A stretch of 64,000 nt of DNA, taken from the NCBI RefSeq assembly GCF_900142135.1, contig NZ_FQZU01000001.1:62001-126000 (forward strand), read 5' to 3'. Made by a program: the position numbers and the translations under genes. The stretch's first letter is position 1, and each line of letters starts with the position of its first letter. This document shows, in pieces, positions 24,784 through 33,854 of the stretch. Origin of the DNA: Desulfatibacillum alkenivorans DSM 16219 (lineage in GTDB: Bacteria; Desulfobacterota; Desulfobacteria; Desulfobacterales; Desulfatibacillaceae). The notes under the pieces are model-generated. The model was not told the DNA's origin, made no database searches, and worked only from the letters and a program-made list of their open reading frames with translations.

Positions 24784-25449
24784 ATGACTGAATCCACCAC
24801 GCAAAACCCTGAAAAAAAATGCTCCGCCCCGGCGGGGCGCGATCCGTCCTCTCCGGAAGACTTTTCCTCCGGGGAAGACGACTGCGGTCTTAGCGACCAC
24901 GATATTGAACAGGATTTTTACAAGCATTATCTGCCGAAGTCCGCAGGCCTGAAAGGCTTTCTCAAGCGGGCTTTCCATCGTTTTCTCGCCATTCGGGGAA
25001 CCCCCCGGGAGTTGGCCCTTGGCCTGGCTTTGGGCGTTTTTGTGGGGATGAGCCCTTATATGGGGGTGCATACGGCCGTGGCCGTATTGTTTGCGGCCAT
25101 CTTTAAGTGGAGCAAGATTTCCGCCGCCGTGGGCGTGCAGATTTCCAACTTCGGAACCGCGCCCTTCGTCTATTGGTTCACCTATCACGTGGGCAAGTTT
25201 TTTTATACGGCCCGGGTGCCCTTCCAGCTTCCCTCGGAATTCAGCTTCCACGGCTTCATGGAAATGCTGAAACAAACTCCGGAAATGCTATGGATTCTCA
25301 CCATCGGAGGGGTGGTTGCGGGAATCCCCCTGGCCTTCATTACGTACTGGATCGCGTTTAAAGCCGTGACCAAATACCGGGAGGACATCAAGGAAAAGAT
25401 TGCAGCTCATAAGCGCAAGCTGTTAAGAAAAGCCAGACGCAAACGATGA
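24784..25449 (+). CDS. DUF2062 membrane protein
   Basis: About 221 residues. The N-terminal 60 are polar and acidic. The DUF2062 region spans about 70-200: GTPRELALGLALGVFVGMSP, VHTAVAVLFAAIFKWSKISA, VGVQISNFGTAPFVYWFTYH, then another membrane segment (LWILTIGGVVAGIPLAFITY). The tail is strongly basic (HKRKLLRKARRKR). DUF2062 proteins are often found with glycosyltransferases, but their role is not established. Start choice is weak: ATG at 24763 or 24784; neither has a strong ribosome site. Confidence 0.85.
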   Translation: MTESTTQNPEKKCSAPAGRDPSSPEDFSSGEDDCGLSDHDIEQDFYKHYLPKSAGLKGFLKRAFHRFLAIRGTPRELALGLALGVFVGMSPYMGVHTAVAVLFAAIFKWSKISAAVGVQISNFGTAPFVYWFTYHVGKFFYTARVPFQLPSEFSFHGFMEMLKQTPEMLWILTIGGVVAGIPLAFITYWIAFKAVTKYREDIKEKIAAHKRKLLRKARRKR

Positions 25450-25591
25450 TCCATGGGTTTGACAAAACTGGTAAATCTGATAAACGACCTGATATTGAAT
25501 TGCTCGCAGATTGCCGCATTGCGGCTTTCAGGACGCCGGATCGGGCCGGAGCCTTGGCCCGGGACGTAATTGCCGCCCAAAAGGAGGGGAC

Positions 25592-26356
25592 ATGCGCAGA
25601 GTGGTTTTTAATCAAAAAGGGGGGGTGGGAAAATCCACCATAGCAAGCAATCTGGCCGCCATGGGCGCCAGCAAGGGAAAGCGCACCCTGCTGGTGGACC
25701 TGGATCCTCAAGGCAACGCCACCCAGTATCTGCTGGGAAACGGAGACCTGGACTCCCGGGAGACTCTGGCCGAGTTCTTCCAGGACATGCTTAGGATCAG
25801 CCTCAGGCGAAAAGGCGTGGAAGCATACATCCACCATACGCCTTTTGACAACCTGGACGTTCTGCCCGCCCATGGGGAAATGGCGGACCTGAGCTCCAAG
25901 CTGGAGGCCCGGTACAAAATTTACAAGCTCAAGGAGGCCCTGGACCAGATACCTTATTACGACGCGGTATTCATGGACACGCCTCCGGCCCTGAACTTTT
26001 TCACCCTGTCGGCCCTGATAGCCGCGGACTCATGCCTGATTCCCTTTGACTGCGACGATTTTTCCCGCCGCGCCCTGTACACCCTCATGGGAAGCGTGCA
26101 GGAAATCAGGGAGGATCACAATCCCAAGCTGCGGGTGGAAGGCATTATCGTCAACCAGTTTCAGGCCAGGGCCAAGCTGCCCAACAAAATAGTCAACGAG
26201 CTGAAAAGCGAAAATCTGCCGGTGCTGGACGCCTTTTTGTCCCAGTCCATCAAGGTGCGGGAGTCTCACGACAAAGCAACGCCCCTTGTGCACCTGGCGC
26301 CCAAACATAAACTGTCCCAGGAATACCTGGCTTTGTACGAGATGCTGAACCCATGA
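25592..26356 (+). CDS. ParA/Soj-family ATPase
   Basis: 254 residues. The deviant Walker A motif with signature lysine ([14 protein letters not shown]) is at residues 7-20, Walker A-prime is [15 protein letters not shown], and Walker B is [15 protein letters not shown]. These ATPases form ATP-dependent dimers that bind DNA or membrane and position cargo. The ATG at 25592 has a perfect AAGGAGGGGA; earlier in-frame codons lie in non-coding sequence. No ParB, parS or origin genes are present, so this is an orphan ParA, coupled by a four-base overlap to the unknown gene at 26353. It may position a cell-specific cargo rather than a chromosome. Confidence 0.9.
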   Translation: MRRVVFNQKGGVGKSTIASNLAAMGASKGKRTLLVDLDPQGNATQYLLGNGDLDSRETLAEFFQDMLRISLRRKGVEAYIHHTPFDNLDVLPAHGEMADLSSKLEARYKIYKLKEALDQIPYYDAVFMDTPPALNFFTLSALIAADSCLIPFDCDDFSRRALYTLMGSVQEIREDHNPKLRVEGIIVNQFQARAKLPNKIVNELKSENLPVLDAFLSQSIKVRESHDKATPLVHLAPKHKLSQEYLALYEMLNP

Positions 26357-26892
26357 CCCAAGAAGTGGACAACAAGCTGGTTCCCGTGCTCACCGAAGCG
26401 GTGGGCGTGGTGAAAATGGCCGTATTCAAAAAGCTCAAAGAGCATTTTTCAAAAAACTACCCGGATTGGGAGGACGCCTTCGCCAATATGATGGCCGGCG
26501 CCATCATCAACGACCTGTTCTGCACCCCCAATCTGGACCCCCATTTCGTGGATTTCGTGCGCACAAATCGCCCGGTGATCGCCCAGTACGTGCGATCCCT
26601 GGCGACGCATGAGGATTTCACCCCCTTGCTGCCCCATATCACGGACGCCCTGCGCGTCTCCTTCATGTGCGATCACAACCAGGGGACGGATACGTCCTTT
26701 ATCCTCACCCGAGCCTTGCAAATGGGAATCCTCATGGAAGAGCGCACCATACCCCTGCCCAGGCATTTTATCGATTCGGTCAAAATCCTGGGAGACTCCC
26801 TTGGTCTGGTCTCCCCGCCCGTCCTGCCGCCTGAGCAAGAAGACGGAGAGGCGGAAAAGAAACAAAAAAGGCAAGAAAAAACAAACTGCTGA
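26353..26892 (+). CDS. Unknown protein coupled to ParA
   Basis: 179 residues, not recognised. It is soluble, probably all-helical, with conserved-looking patches [20 protein letters not shown] and [20 protein letters not shown] and a charged Lys/Glu/Gln tail (about 155-179). The start ATGA overlaps the ParA stop by four bases, implying the two proteins are made together. ParA partners are often adaptors that link the ATPase to cargo; that role is a guess. I see no HTH like that of ParB. Confidence 0.7.
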   Translation: MTQEVDNKLVPVLTEAVGVVKMAVFKKLKEHFSKNYPDWEDAFANMMAGAIINDLFCTPNLDPHFVDFVRTNRPVIAQYVRSLATHEDFTPLLPHITDALRVSFMCDHNQGTDTSFILTRALQMGILMEERTIPLPRHFIDSVKILGDSLGLVSPPVLPPEQEDGEAEKKQKRQEKTNC

Positions 26893-27046
26893 TCACAGAT
26901 TAAAAAAATATGCCTCCGGCGGCAAACTTTTGAAAAAGTTTGATCAAAACTTTAAAATGGCGCTGCGCGCAAAAGCAGATGAGGATGAACCGGAGTATCA
27001 TCCTTGTTGTTGATCTGCGTCGGCAAGGCGGTGTCTTGGCGGAGAT

Positions 27047-27076
27047 GTAGGTTGGGTTGAGCTTGAGAAACCCAAC
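27047..27076. repeat. Dispersed repeat family B, copy 1
   Basis: GTAGGTTGGGTTGAGCTTGA followed by GAAACCCAAC. The ends can fold on themselves (GTTGGGTT with AACCCAAC). It recurs in inverted orientation at 31042-31070 with one difference, and a worn copy is near 30196-30214. It lies within the 617-bp gene-free stretch 26893-27509, which also has a small palindrome at 26923-26942. Confidence 0.75.
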
Positions 27077-27137
27077 ATTATCAGTTTGTTATAGCCTTTT
27101 CTTATACCTTGCGCGGAAGTGCGTCCCGGCGCATAAT

Positions 27138-27332
27138 CCGTCATTCCCGAATGACCTCATCGGGAATCCCAAATGCCTGCTCTTGGGTGGCCCAGGCATG
27201 AAATGCCTGGGGCCGGAGGCCAAAAGGTGCGGCCTCAGAAGCGTCTCGAAATCTTAAAAGTCGGGCGGACGACATATTATAATCGAGGCCTTGCCCCAAG
27301 CCGTCATTCCCGAACGTCCGTGTCGGGAATCC
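27138..27332. repeat. Dispersed repeat family C, two direct copies
   Basis: CCGTCATTCCCGAATGACCT (27138 on) and CCGTCATTCCCGAACGTCCG (27301 on) each continue to TCGGGAATCC. In each copy ATTCCCGA pairs with TCGGGAAT to form a hairpin. The two copies are about 130 bases apart in the gene-free stretch. Such hairpins are common as intergenic units, and no coding role is seen. Confidence 0.75.
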
Positions 27333-27509
27333 AACGTCCTCCGCCCGATATCCAAGAATATCTCCATGGGCGTTTCCTCAGAATCCTCATAAGGCCTTTC
27401 AAAATATATTGACATAAAACAGCCATTTGATATCAAAAATATTGAGATGTTTTTATTGGTTTGCTTGCCTTTTCCTCACTCAGGTCTAATTGCAAAATAT
27501 TGGAGGCCT

Positions 27510-28187
27510 ATGCGTTTACTCGGCGCCGGATTGTTCGTATGGTTTGGAATGATGGGCCTGGTTGGGCTTATTGGGGGCCTGGGCTGGTTTGAGTCCGGCC
27601 CTGTCTGGATCGCCCCATTGGGCATTGCCGCGGGAATGCCTTTGTTAATTGGCGTTGCCGTAAAGTTGTTTAATCCCAAAGGGGTAGACTTGTTCGGGGC
27701 AAAATCTTCTGGAAAATATCCCTCAAAATATTTTCGTGATTTGGAGGAGCAGGGTTTATTGGAAACGGAGGATTTTACGGCATCCAGGGCCTTCGGGGTG
27801 GAAGAATATGACGATGAAGGCCTGCATTATTATCTTGAGCTGGCGGACGGCGGCGTCCTTTTTTTAACGGGACAGTATTTGTATGACTATGAACCCACGT
27901 TTGACGATTCCGAGATAAATCAACCGAGATATTTTCCATGCACGGAGTTCTCGGTGCTGAGGCATAAAGCGGAAGGATATGTGGTGGATATTGTCTGCAG
28001 AGGCGATGTTTTAGAACCGGAGCTTGTGGCGCCGCCTTTCGATTTTAAGGATTTTGATAATGATCTGGTTCCCGAAGACGGCCAAATCATTTCGGATGTC
28101 TCCTATGACGAGTTGAAGCGTCAAAGGACGAACCCAAAGACTAAGCAAACCACTTCTTCGTGGTGGGCGAAATTGTTTGGATCATAG
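27510..28187 (+). CDS. Unknown membrane protein
   Basis: 225 residues, not recognised. Two membrane segments lie in the first 65 residues (LLGAGLFVWFGMMGLVGLIG and WIAPLGIAAGMPLLIGVAVK). An acidic soluble domain of about 160 residues follows, with many aromatic residues (EEYDDEGLHYYLELADGGVL, TGQYLYDYEPTFDDSE). The end of the first segment and the start of the domain suggest a cytosolic C-terminus. The ATG at 27510 has TTGGAGG upstream; a longer frame to 27447 lacks a site. It is bracketed by repeat families B and C upstream and the permease downstream, with no clear operon. Confidence 0.65.
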   Translation: MRLLGAGLFVWFGMMGLVGLIGGLGWFESGPVWIAPLGIAAGMPLLIGVAVKLFNPKGVDLFGAKSSGKYPSKYFRDLEEQGLLETEDFTASRAFGVEEYDDEGLHYYLELADGGVLFLTGQYLYDYEPTFDDSEINQPRYFPCTEFSVLRHKAEGYVVDIVCRGDVLEPELVAPPFDFKDFDNDLVPEDGQIISDVSYDELKRQRTNPKTKQTTSSWWAKLFGS

Positions 28188-28444
28188 CCGGCGTCTCGCC
28201 AAAACGCTCGTTCCCATGCTTCGTGCGGCCTGCAAACCAAAACACTTGATGACGCGGCTCCGCGAGTTGCAAGGGTGTCAGTCTTCCAGGGCTTGGCGCC
28301 TTCCAAAGTCGCCGCGGCATTTTTCCTCCCATCTTGGCATTTGGGATTGCCAAGCGCCCGCCCGGATATTAAGAAATCCAAAGCAAGCCCGATTCTCCAT
28401 TACCTTTTTTCCAAGCCATTCATCAAGCCCGGGAGTGAAGCCTC

Positions 28445-30142
28445 ATGTCCATCGGATTTCTTGCAATCGCCGCCTGCGTTCCCATACTCGTCGCCCTTGT
28501 TCTGATGGTCTGGATGCACTGGCCCGCGGTCCGCGCCATGCCCATGGCCTGGGCCGTCTGCGCCGTCCTGGCCGTGGTGGTTTGGAAAATGCCCGTGGGA
28601 TTCGTCCTGGCTGCCACGCTGGGGGGATTCGGCAACACCCTGAACATCCTGATCATCATATTCGGCGCGATCGTGCTTTTGTTTTCGCTGCAGGAAAGCG
28701 GAGGCATGGAGACCATCAAGCAGGGCATCGGAGGCCTGTCCGACGACAAACGGGTGCAGATATTGCTCATCGCCTTTTTGTTCAGCGCGTTTTTGGAAGG
28801 TGCGGCCGGATTCGGAACGCCTGCGGCCATTGCCGCGCCCCTTTTGATCAGCCTGGGCTTTCCGGCCCTGGCGGCCGTCATGGCCTGTTTGATTTTGAAC
28901 TCCTTTCCCGTAACCTTCGGCGTGATCGGCGCGGTAGTCTGGTTCGGGCTGAAAAATCTGACGCCCCTTGTCAACAGCGCCGCGGCCCAGGGAATCGCCC
29001 CCGCCTCCATCCCGGACGCCTGGGCTTTTTTTGGGGTTGTGGGAAAATGGGGTGCGGTCCTTAATACGCTTCCCATCTTCATCCTGCCCTTGTTCGTGAT
29101 TTGCTTTGTCACCCGGTATTTCGGCGTGAACCGCTCCTGGAGGGAGGGGCTGGGGGCCTGGAAAATTTCCTTGTTCGCCTCGGCCTGCTTTGCGGCGGCC
29201 TACCTGTTTTTCGCCTATGTCATGGGCATAGAGTTTCCCAGCCTCATGGGCGGATTGATCGCATTGGCCATGACCGTGTTCGCGGTAAAGAAAAAATGGT
29301 TCCTGCCCGCCCAAACCTGGACCTTTGGGCCGAAGGAGCAATGGGCGCCGGATTGGATCGGCTCCATTGACATGAGCGGGGACAGCCAAAGCGGCGCCAA
29401 TATGAGCCAGATGCGGGCCTGGGCGCCCTATATCCTCATTGGAGCGCTGCTCATGCTGACCAGGCTGTCCAGCCTTCCGTTCAAAGCCTGGGTCATGGGC
29501 CTGGAAATTCGTATACCTGCCATCCTGGGGTACGAATCGGTCCAGTTCAGCATGAAGCCCTTATACCTGCCGGGGATCATGCCTTTTATGCTGACGGCCT
29601 TGCTCATCGTTCCTATGCACGGAATGTCTTGGAAAAAGGCGGGCGTCGCGTGGTCCAACGCTTTAAAAAGAATCACCGGCCCGGCCCTGGCCTTGATGTT
29701 CGCCGTGGCTTTGGTGGAGATTTTCAAGCAGTCCGCGCACAACGCCCTGGACTACCCGTCCATGCCCCTGGCCATGGCAAAGGGGGCGGCCGCCCTGGCC
29801 GGCGGCGCATGGCCGCTTTTCGCATCCTTTGTGGGAGCGCTGGGAGCGTTCATCACCGGCAGCAACACGGTTTCCAACCTTTTATTCAGCGAGTTTCAAT
29901 ACGGCTTGGCCGAGCAGATGCATCTGCCGCGGCAGATCATAGTGGCCTTGCAGTTAGTGGGAGGGTCCATGGGGAATATGGTCTGCATTCACAATATTGT
30001 GGCGGCCTCCGCCGTGGTGGGCCTGACCGGGGCGGAAGGCGCCATCATCAAACGGAACTCCGTCCCCTTGCTGATTTACGGCCTGTGCACGGGCCTTTTG
30101 GGCATGCTGTTCTGCTATGTTTTATTTCCGGGGATTTTTTGA
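28445..30142 (+). CDS. lldP: L-lactate permease (LctP/LldP family)
   Basis: A 565-residue inner-membrane transporter with about 13 or 14 hydrophobic segments. Family signatures include FLFSAFLEGAAGFGTPAAIA, PVTFGVIGAVVWFGL and, near the end, LGAFITGSNTVSNLLFSEFQ and GGSMGNMVCIHNIVAASAVV. It imports lactate (and often glycolate) with protons, feeding a sulfate reducer's main electron donor. No lactate dehydrogenase genes are adjacent. The 257-bp upstream stretch has part of the GTTCCCATGC repeat at 28211 and no gene. The ATG at 28445 follows GGGAGTGAAGCC. Confidence 0.93.
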   Translation: MSIGFLAIAACVPILVALVLMVWMHWPAVRAMPMAWAVCAVLAVVVWKMPVGFVLAATLGGFGNTLNILIIIFGAIVLLFSLQESGGMETIKQGIGGLSDDKRVQILLIAFLFSAFLEGAAGFGTPAAIAAPLLISLGFPALAAVMACLILNSFPVTFGVIGAVVWFGLKNLTPLVNSAAAQGIAPASIPDAWAFFGVVGKWGAVLNTLPIFILPLFVICFVTRYFGVNRSWREGLGAWKISLFASACFAAAYLFFAYVMGIEFPSLMGGLIALAMTVFAVKKKWFLPAQTWTFGPKEQWAPDWIGSIDMSGDSQSGANMSQMRAWAPYILIGALLMLTRLSSLPFKAWVMGLEIRIPAILGYESVQFSMKPLYLPGIMPFMLTALLIVPMHGMSWKKAGVAWSNALKRITGPALALMFAVALVEIFKQSAHNALDYPSMPLAMAKGAAALAGGAWPLFASFVGALGAFITGSNTVSNLLFSEFQYGLAEQMHLPRQIIVALQLVGGSMGNMVCIHNIVAASAVVGLTGAEGAIIKRNSVPLLIYGLCTGLLGMLFCYVLFPGIF

Positions 30143-30303
30143 GATTACCTGATGTTGAATTGCCGCCGTTCAAACGTTTGATTTTGTTGGTTTTCACAAG
30201 CTCAACCCAACCTGCGCCGCGTCAAACAGGCGCTGATTGCGTTAAGTGAAACCCCTTGCCCTCCTTTTCAGGATCGCCCGCAAGGGGGAATCGAGAGTCC
30301 GTT

Positions 30304-31002
30304 CTACATGTTCTCGAATGAAGACTTTCGTCCCAAAAGCAGCCACAGGCAGAATGATAGCTCCGCTATTAAGGGGATGATGTAAATAGCCTCGATTTGG
30401 GGATAAAGGCTGGGATGCATAAATCGCACGCTGCTTCCGAACAGATAAACCAGCCCGGCGGCGGCAAGGCCGTATCCAAGCAGTTTGGGGATGTCGGCTT
30501 TTAAAATCAAGCACCCTAAAATCAGATTGGAAACGCCGAAGAAAATCAAGCCCAGGTCGTAGCCGTGGCTGTGCAAATCCAGAAACAGCATGGTGAGGGC
30601 GTTGACTTGCTCCGCCGTCAGGGGCGACGTAAAGGCTGGACTGGTCAGCGTCAGAATGGCCGCGTGATAGTTTAACAGATTAAAGCCCAGGATTGCGGCC
30701 TGAATCAACCGGAAGACCGCGGCGGCCATGGACAGTTTTTTATGAACTGGCTCAAAAAGGATGAATAAAAAAAGCGACAGGGCGGCGTCCGCCATGACCA
30801 TTAAAGCATCGGCCAAAAAGCCCATACGAAACAGGGTTGAGAAGTTCAGGATATTTTCTGCCGTGGCGGCGGGATCTTCGGCGACAATCAACTTGGCCCG
30901 GATAAAGAACTCAGCGGAAATCCCCAATATGATGATGAGAAGATAAAGAAATCCGGCGAATCGGGCGTAAAATATGGGCGACGCTGCTTTTTGGTCATCC
31001 AT
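30304..31002 (-). CDS. DUF4386 membrane protein
   Basis: 232 residues with about six membrane segments. Signature stretches are YARFAGFLYLLIIILGISAE near the N-terminus, FRMGFLADALMVMADAALSL in the middle, and GLIFFGVSNLILGCLILKAD with IPKLLGYGLAAAGLVYLFGS in the second half. This is the DUF4386 pattern. No function is known to me. Convergent with the permease and alone on its strand. No ribosome site stands out beyond the weak GAGTTC. Confidence 0.85.
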   Translation of the reverse strand: MDDQKAASPIFYARFAGFLYLLIIILGISAEFFIRAKLIVAEDPAATAENILNFSTLFRMGFLADALMVMADAALSLFLFILFEPVHKKLSMAAAVFRLIQAAILGFNLLNYHAAILTLTSPAFTSPLTAEQVNALTMLFLDLHSHGYDLGLIFFGVSNLILGCLILKADIPKLLGYGLAAAGLVYLFGSSVRFMHPSLYPQIEAIYIIPLIAELSFCLWLLLGRKSSFENM

Positions 31003-31041
31003 GAACTCCGGCTCCCGATTGTTGGAAACAGACTGATTTTT

Positions 31042-31070
31042 TTGGGTTTCCCAAGCTCAACCCAACCTAC
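31042..31070. repeat. Dispersed repeat family B, copy 2 (inverted)
   Basis: Reverse complement of the copy at 27047-27076 with one base changed. Together the two copies bracket the stretch holding the unknown membrane protein, lactate permease and DUF4386 genes. The gap 31003-31196 otherwise shows no gene. Confidence 0.75.
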
Positions 31071-31196
31071 ATCGCTCCATGCAGAGCCGTAGGTTAGGTA
31101 GAGAGCGTGTAGATGAATCTAATTGCAAAAAAAATTCGCGTCGATAGCGAAAGTCGGGATTCAAGAGTATATCTCGAAACCCAACAATCGGATCTG

Positions 31197-32786
31197 TTAG
31201 GCCGCCTGGCCGGGGTTGGGCGTCCAGGCCCAGCAGGCGTCGGCGCCGCCGTTTACGATGCGAATATGCCCGTTTTTGTAAAAGGGAACCACAATGGACT
31301 CCACCAAATCATGATCCCGTCCCGTGCGTCCGGCGATGGCGTCCACCAGTGCGTTGAGGGCCTTTTCCGGGATTTTGGCCAGATCCGCCGGGATGACGCC
31401 GCATTTTTCCACCAGATCCTCTTCCAGGATTTGGAAAGTGCCGCCCACCTTGCGGGTGCCTTCCACGCGCAGATCGTCCTCAGGCGAATTCACGCCTTTG
31501 CCGTAACCTTCCTCCAGGCGCTTCCATTCTTCCTCGCATTCCTTCTCAAACCGGCCCACAAACTCGATGGCGTCCTGGGGCGACACCTGGGACGTACGCA
31601 CCACCGGCCGGTTGGCGTCGTACAGGCTCCAGTCGTCGGTGAGGATTTCCAGATCGTATTCATCCAGGTTTTCCAGGACCGTGGTTCCGGGAAAGGGCGC
31701 CAGAAAATGGTATCCGTAAATGGCGTCCAGCTTTTTGGCGAAGCGCGCCGAATCGGCCATGGTTTCGTGGGTTTCGCCCGGAAGCCCGACCATGAACGAA
31801 GCATGGGGCAGGATGCCCACTTCCTTGCATATCTTTACGGCTTTTTCCGCCTGCGCCAGGGTGATGCCTTTTTTCACGCGTTTCAGCATTTCCTGGTTGC
31901 CGGACTCAATGCCGAAGCTCACGCAATCGCAGCCGGTCTCCCGCATGAGGGCGAAGGTTTCCTTATCCGCGGTGTTGACCCGGGAGAAGGCGCTCCATCC
32001 GAATTTCAGGCCCCGATTTTTGATTTCGTTACAAACCTCGCGCACCCGTTTTTTGTTGGAGGTGAACAAATCATCAGCTACGTTGATGCGGTTGAACCCC
32101 ATTTCCAGCAGGGTTTCGATTTCGTCCACCACCTTTTTGACGCTGCGATACCGCACCTTATGCCCCACCATGCGCCTGCCCAGGCAAAAGATGCACTGGT
32201 TGGGGCATCCCCGGCTGGTGATGATGGAAACGGGGAATCCCAAGGCTTTGTACCGGGACAAAGGCAGCAAATGCCTGGCCGGCATGGGCAGGGAATCCAG
32301 ATCCTGGATAAAATCCCGCCAGCCTGTGTTTACAATGTCGCCGTTATGCCTGAGGATCAGGCCGGTCACGTTTTCCAGGGTTTCGCCTTTGGCCAGAAGC
32401 GGGGTGATTTCCGCAATGGTCTGCTCGCCCTCTCCAACCACAATGCAGTCCACGGCGGGAAATATTTCCAGGGTCTCGGGCGCCCAGAACGACACATGAG
32501 GGCCGCCCATGATGGTGTACACCGCAGGATCGATTTCCTTGACGTCCGTGATGATTTGCGCGGCCTGGGGAAAGCTCATGGTCACCGAGGTGGAGCCCAC
32601 CACGTGGGGCTTGAACTCGTCCATGGCTTTTTGGAGCTTTTCCTTGCTGTAACCGGACACTACAAAGTCGAAAATCCTGACTTCCGCACCCGCCTGTTCA
32701 AAGGCGGCGGCCACATAACACACTCCCAAGGGGGGAGCGGGCGCCTCTTCCAAGGGATAAGGCGGGGCAATTACTGCAACACGCAT
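31197..32786 (-). CDS. B12-binding radical SAM protein 6
   Basis: A 529-residue COG1032-type protein. The cobalamin-binding half opens with MRVAVIAPPYPLEEAPAPPL and continues with IMGGPHVSFWAPETLEIFP and IVVGEGEQTIAEI. The cluster motif CPNQCIFC is near residue 193, with GFNRINVADDLFTSNKKRVR and SFGIESGNQEMLKRVKKGIT after it. Unlike the others it has a C-terminal extension of about 130 residues (GVNSPEDDLRVEGTRKVGGT to the end). The ATG at 32786 has ATGGAGAAC upstream. It stands alone, 13 kb from the main radical SAM cluster. The substrate is unknown. Confidence 0.83.
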   Translation of the reverse strand: MRVAVIAPPYPLEEAPAPPLGVCYVAAAFEQAGAEVRIFDFVVSGYSKEKLQKAMDEFKPHVVGSTSVTMSFPQAAQIITDVKEIDPAVYTIMGGPHVSFWAPETLEIFPAVDCIVVGEGEQTIAEITPLLAKGETLENVTGLILRHNGDIVNTGWRDFIQDLDSLPMPARHLLPLSRYKALGFPVSIITSRGCPNQCIFCLGRRMVGHKVRYRSVKKVVDEIETLLEMGFNRINVADDLFTSNKKRVREVCNEIKNRGLKFGWSAFSRVNTADKETFALMRETGCDCVSFGIESGNQEMLKRVKKGITLAQAEKAVKICKEVGILPHASFMVGLPGETHETMADSARFAKKLDAIYGYHFLAPFPGTTVLENLDEYDLEILTDDWSLYDANRPVVRTSQVSPQDAIEFVGRFEKECEEEWKRLEEGYGKGVNSPEDDLRVEGTRKVGGTFQILEEDLVEKCGVIPADLAKIPEKALNALVDAIAGRTGRDHDLVESIVVPFYKNGHIRIVNGGADACWAWTPNPGQAA

Positions 32787-32900
32787 ATAGTTCTCCATTG
32801 CCTCTTCCATCAAAATACTTGTGGAGAGGATACGTTTATATTGAGGCGCAGACGCCTTGCAAAAAGCCTGTTAGCAGGCGGCGCGGAATTCCACCCTGTA

Positions 32901-33854
32901 TTAAAACGGAATGGTCAGCGACGCGCCTTGGCCCGTTCCGTCCGGCAAGGCGCCCGCCGAGACCCGAACCTTAACCTGTTCCAGGCTTTTGGTAAAGGCG
33001 GCTTTTTGTCTCCTGTTATATTTGTGCGCGCTGGACGCGGCGCTGTATATATTTCCGGCGTAAAAGCCGAAACCCACCACTCCTATGACAGATCCCAGAG
33101 CTTCCTGGTCATTGTCGAAACTTTCGTAAGCCGCTATAATCAGGCCTGCATTCAGCAAAAATGCAATGGCTGCGTCCTGATAGCGATTCGTATACACATG
33201 CCCAAGGCCCGGGACCACGGCCAGCACCCCGGCCGTTCCAGGGCTCTTATACTGCAAGTCGCCGGCTTTGTCGATTTCGGCGACAAGGGCCGGTATCCGG
33301 TATTTGTCCCAAACAGACCTGTCCATGCTCTTAAAAACGCCTGCGGCCGCACTAAAATCCCCTTCCAGAACATACACCCATCCGGCGTCGTACCGGGCTT
33401 TTTGCGCCAGTTCGCCAGGTCCTGCGTTTTGGACCACGTCGCTTAGGCAGGAGCGGGCCTGCTCATAATCCTGGATTTTAACGCTGCACTGGCAGATTAA
33501 AAGCGAGGCCTGGGCGGCCAGGGGGCTTTGGGGATATTGGGCCGCCATGGATTCCAGGGCTTTTTGGGCTTCTTCGTAATCCTGCCCCAAATAGTAGGAC
33601 TGGCCTATCCGCAAGGCAGCTTGGGGAGCGCGGCCGTCATTCGGGAAAAAGTACAGAAAACGGCGATATTCCGAAACGGCCCGGTAATATTCGCCCTGGC
33701 TGAAATAGCTTTCGGCGAAGGCCAGTTGGCTGTCGGCGTCGATGGTAAGAGTCTGGTTGGCCAAAGCAGGGGCGCACACGATGGCCAGGAAAACAATCAG
33801 GGCCGGGACCATAAAACATCCCCTTGGCAATCCCTTGTACGCCGCGCCTATCAC
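32901..33854 (-). CDS. Exported TPR protein at the end of the secretion operon
   Basis: 317 residues. The GTG start at 33854 overlaps the gspE stop by four bases and gives a signal peptide with basic n-region (YKGLPRG) and h-region ending in APALA. An ATG 14 codons later would lose the positive charges. TPR-like helices span about 40-190 (FAESYFSQGEYYRAVSEYRR, IGQSYYLGQDYEEAQKALES). A C-terminal part (about 205-285) has small hydrophobic stretches GVLAVVPGLGHVYTNRYQDA and FYAGNIYSAASSAHKYNRRQ. The latter pattern recurs in outer-membrane-associated TPR proteins. It might help assemble or place the secretin. That is inference from position. Confidence 0.75.
   Translation of the reverse strand: MIGAAYKGLPRGCFMVPALIVFLAIVCAPALANQTLTIDADSQLAFAESYFSQGEYYRAVSEYRRFLYFFPNDGRAPQAALRIGQSYYLGQDYEEAQKALESMAAQYPQSPLAAQASLLICQCSVKIQDYEQARSCLSDVVQNAGPGELAQKARYDAGWVYVLEGDFSAAAGVFKSMDRSVWDKYRIPALVAEIDKAGDLQYKSPGTAGVLAVVPGLGHVYTNRYQDAAIAFLLNAGLIIAAYESFDNDQEALGSVIGVVGFGFYAGNIYSAASSAHKYNRRQKAAFTKSLEQVKVRVSAGALPDGTGQGASLTIPF

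Noticed and set aside
27138-27332. CRISPR array
   Set aside because: Only two hairpin copies about 130 bases apart, without regular spacers or cas genes.
31113-33446. Plus-strand frame of 777 codons opposite the radical SAM and TPR genes
   Set aside because: It is the antisense of two well-supported genes in a G/C-rich region, and its protein has no recognisable domain and unusual His/Gly/Phe richness.
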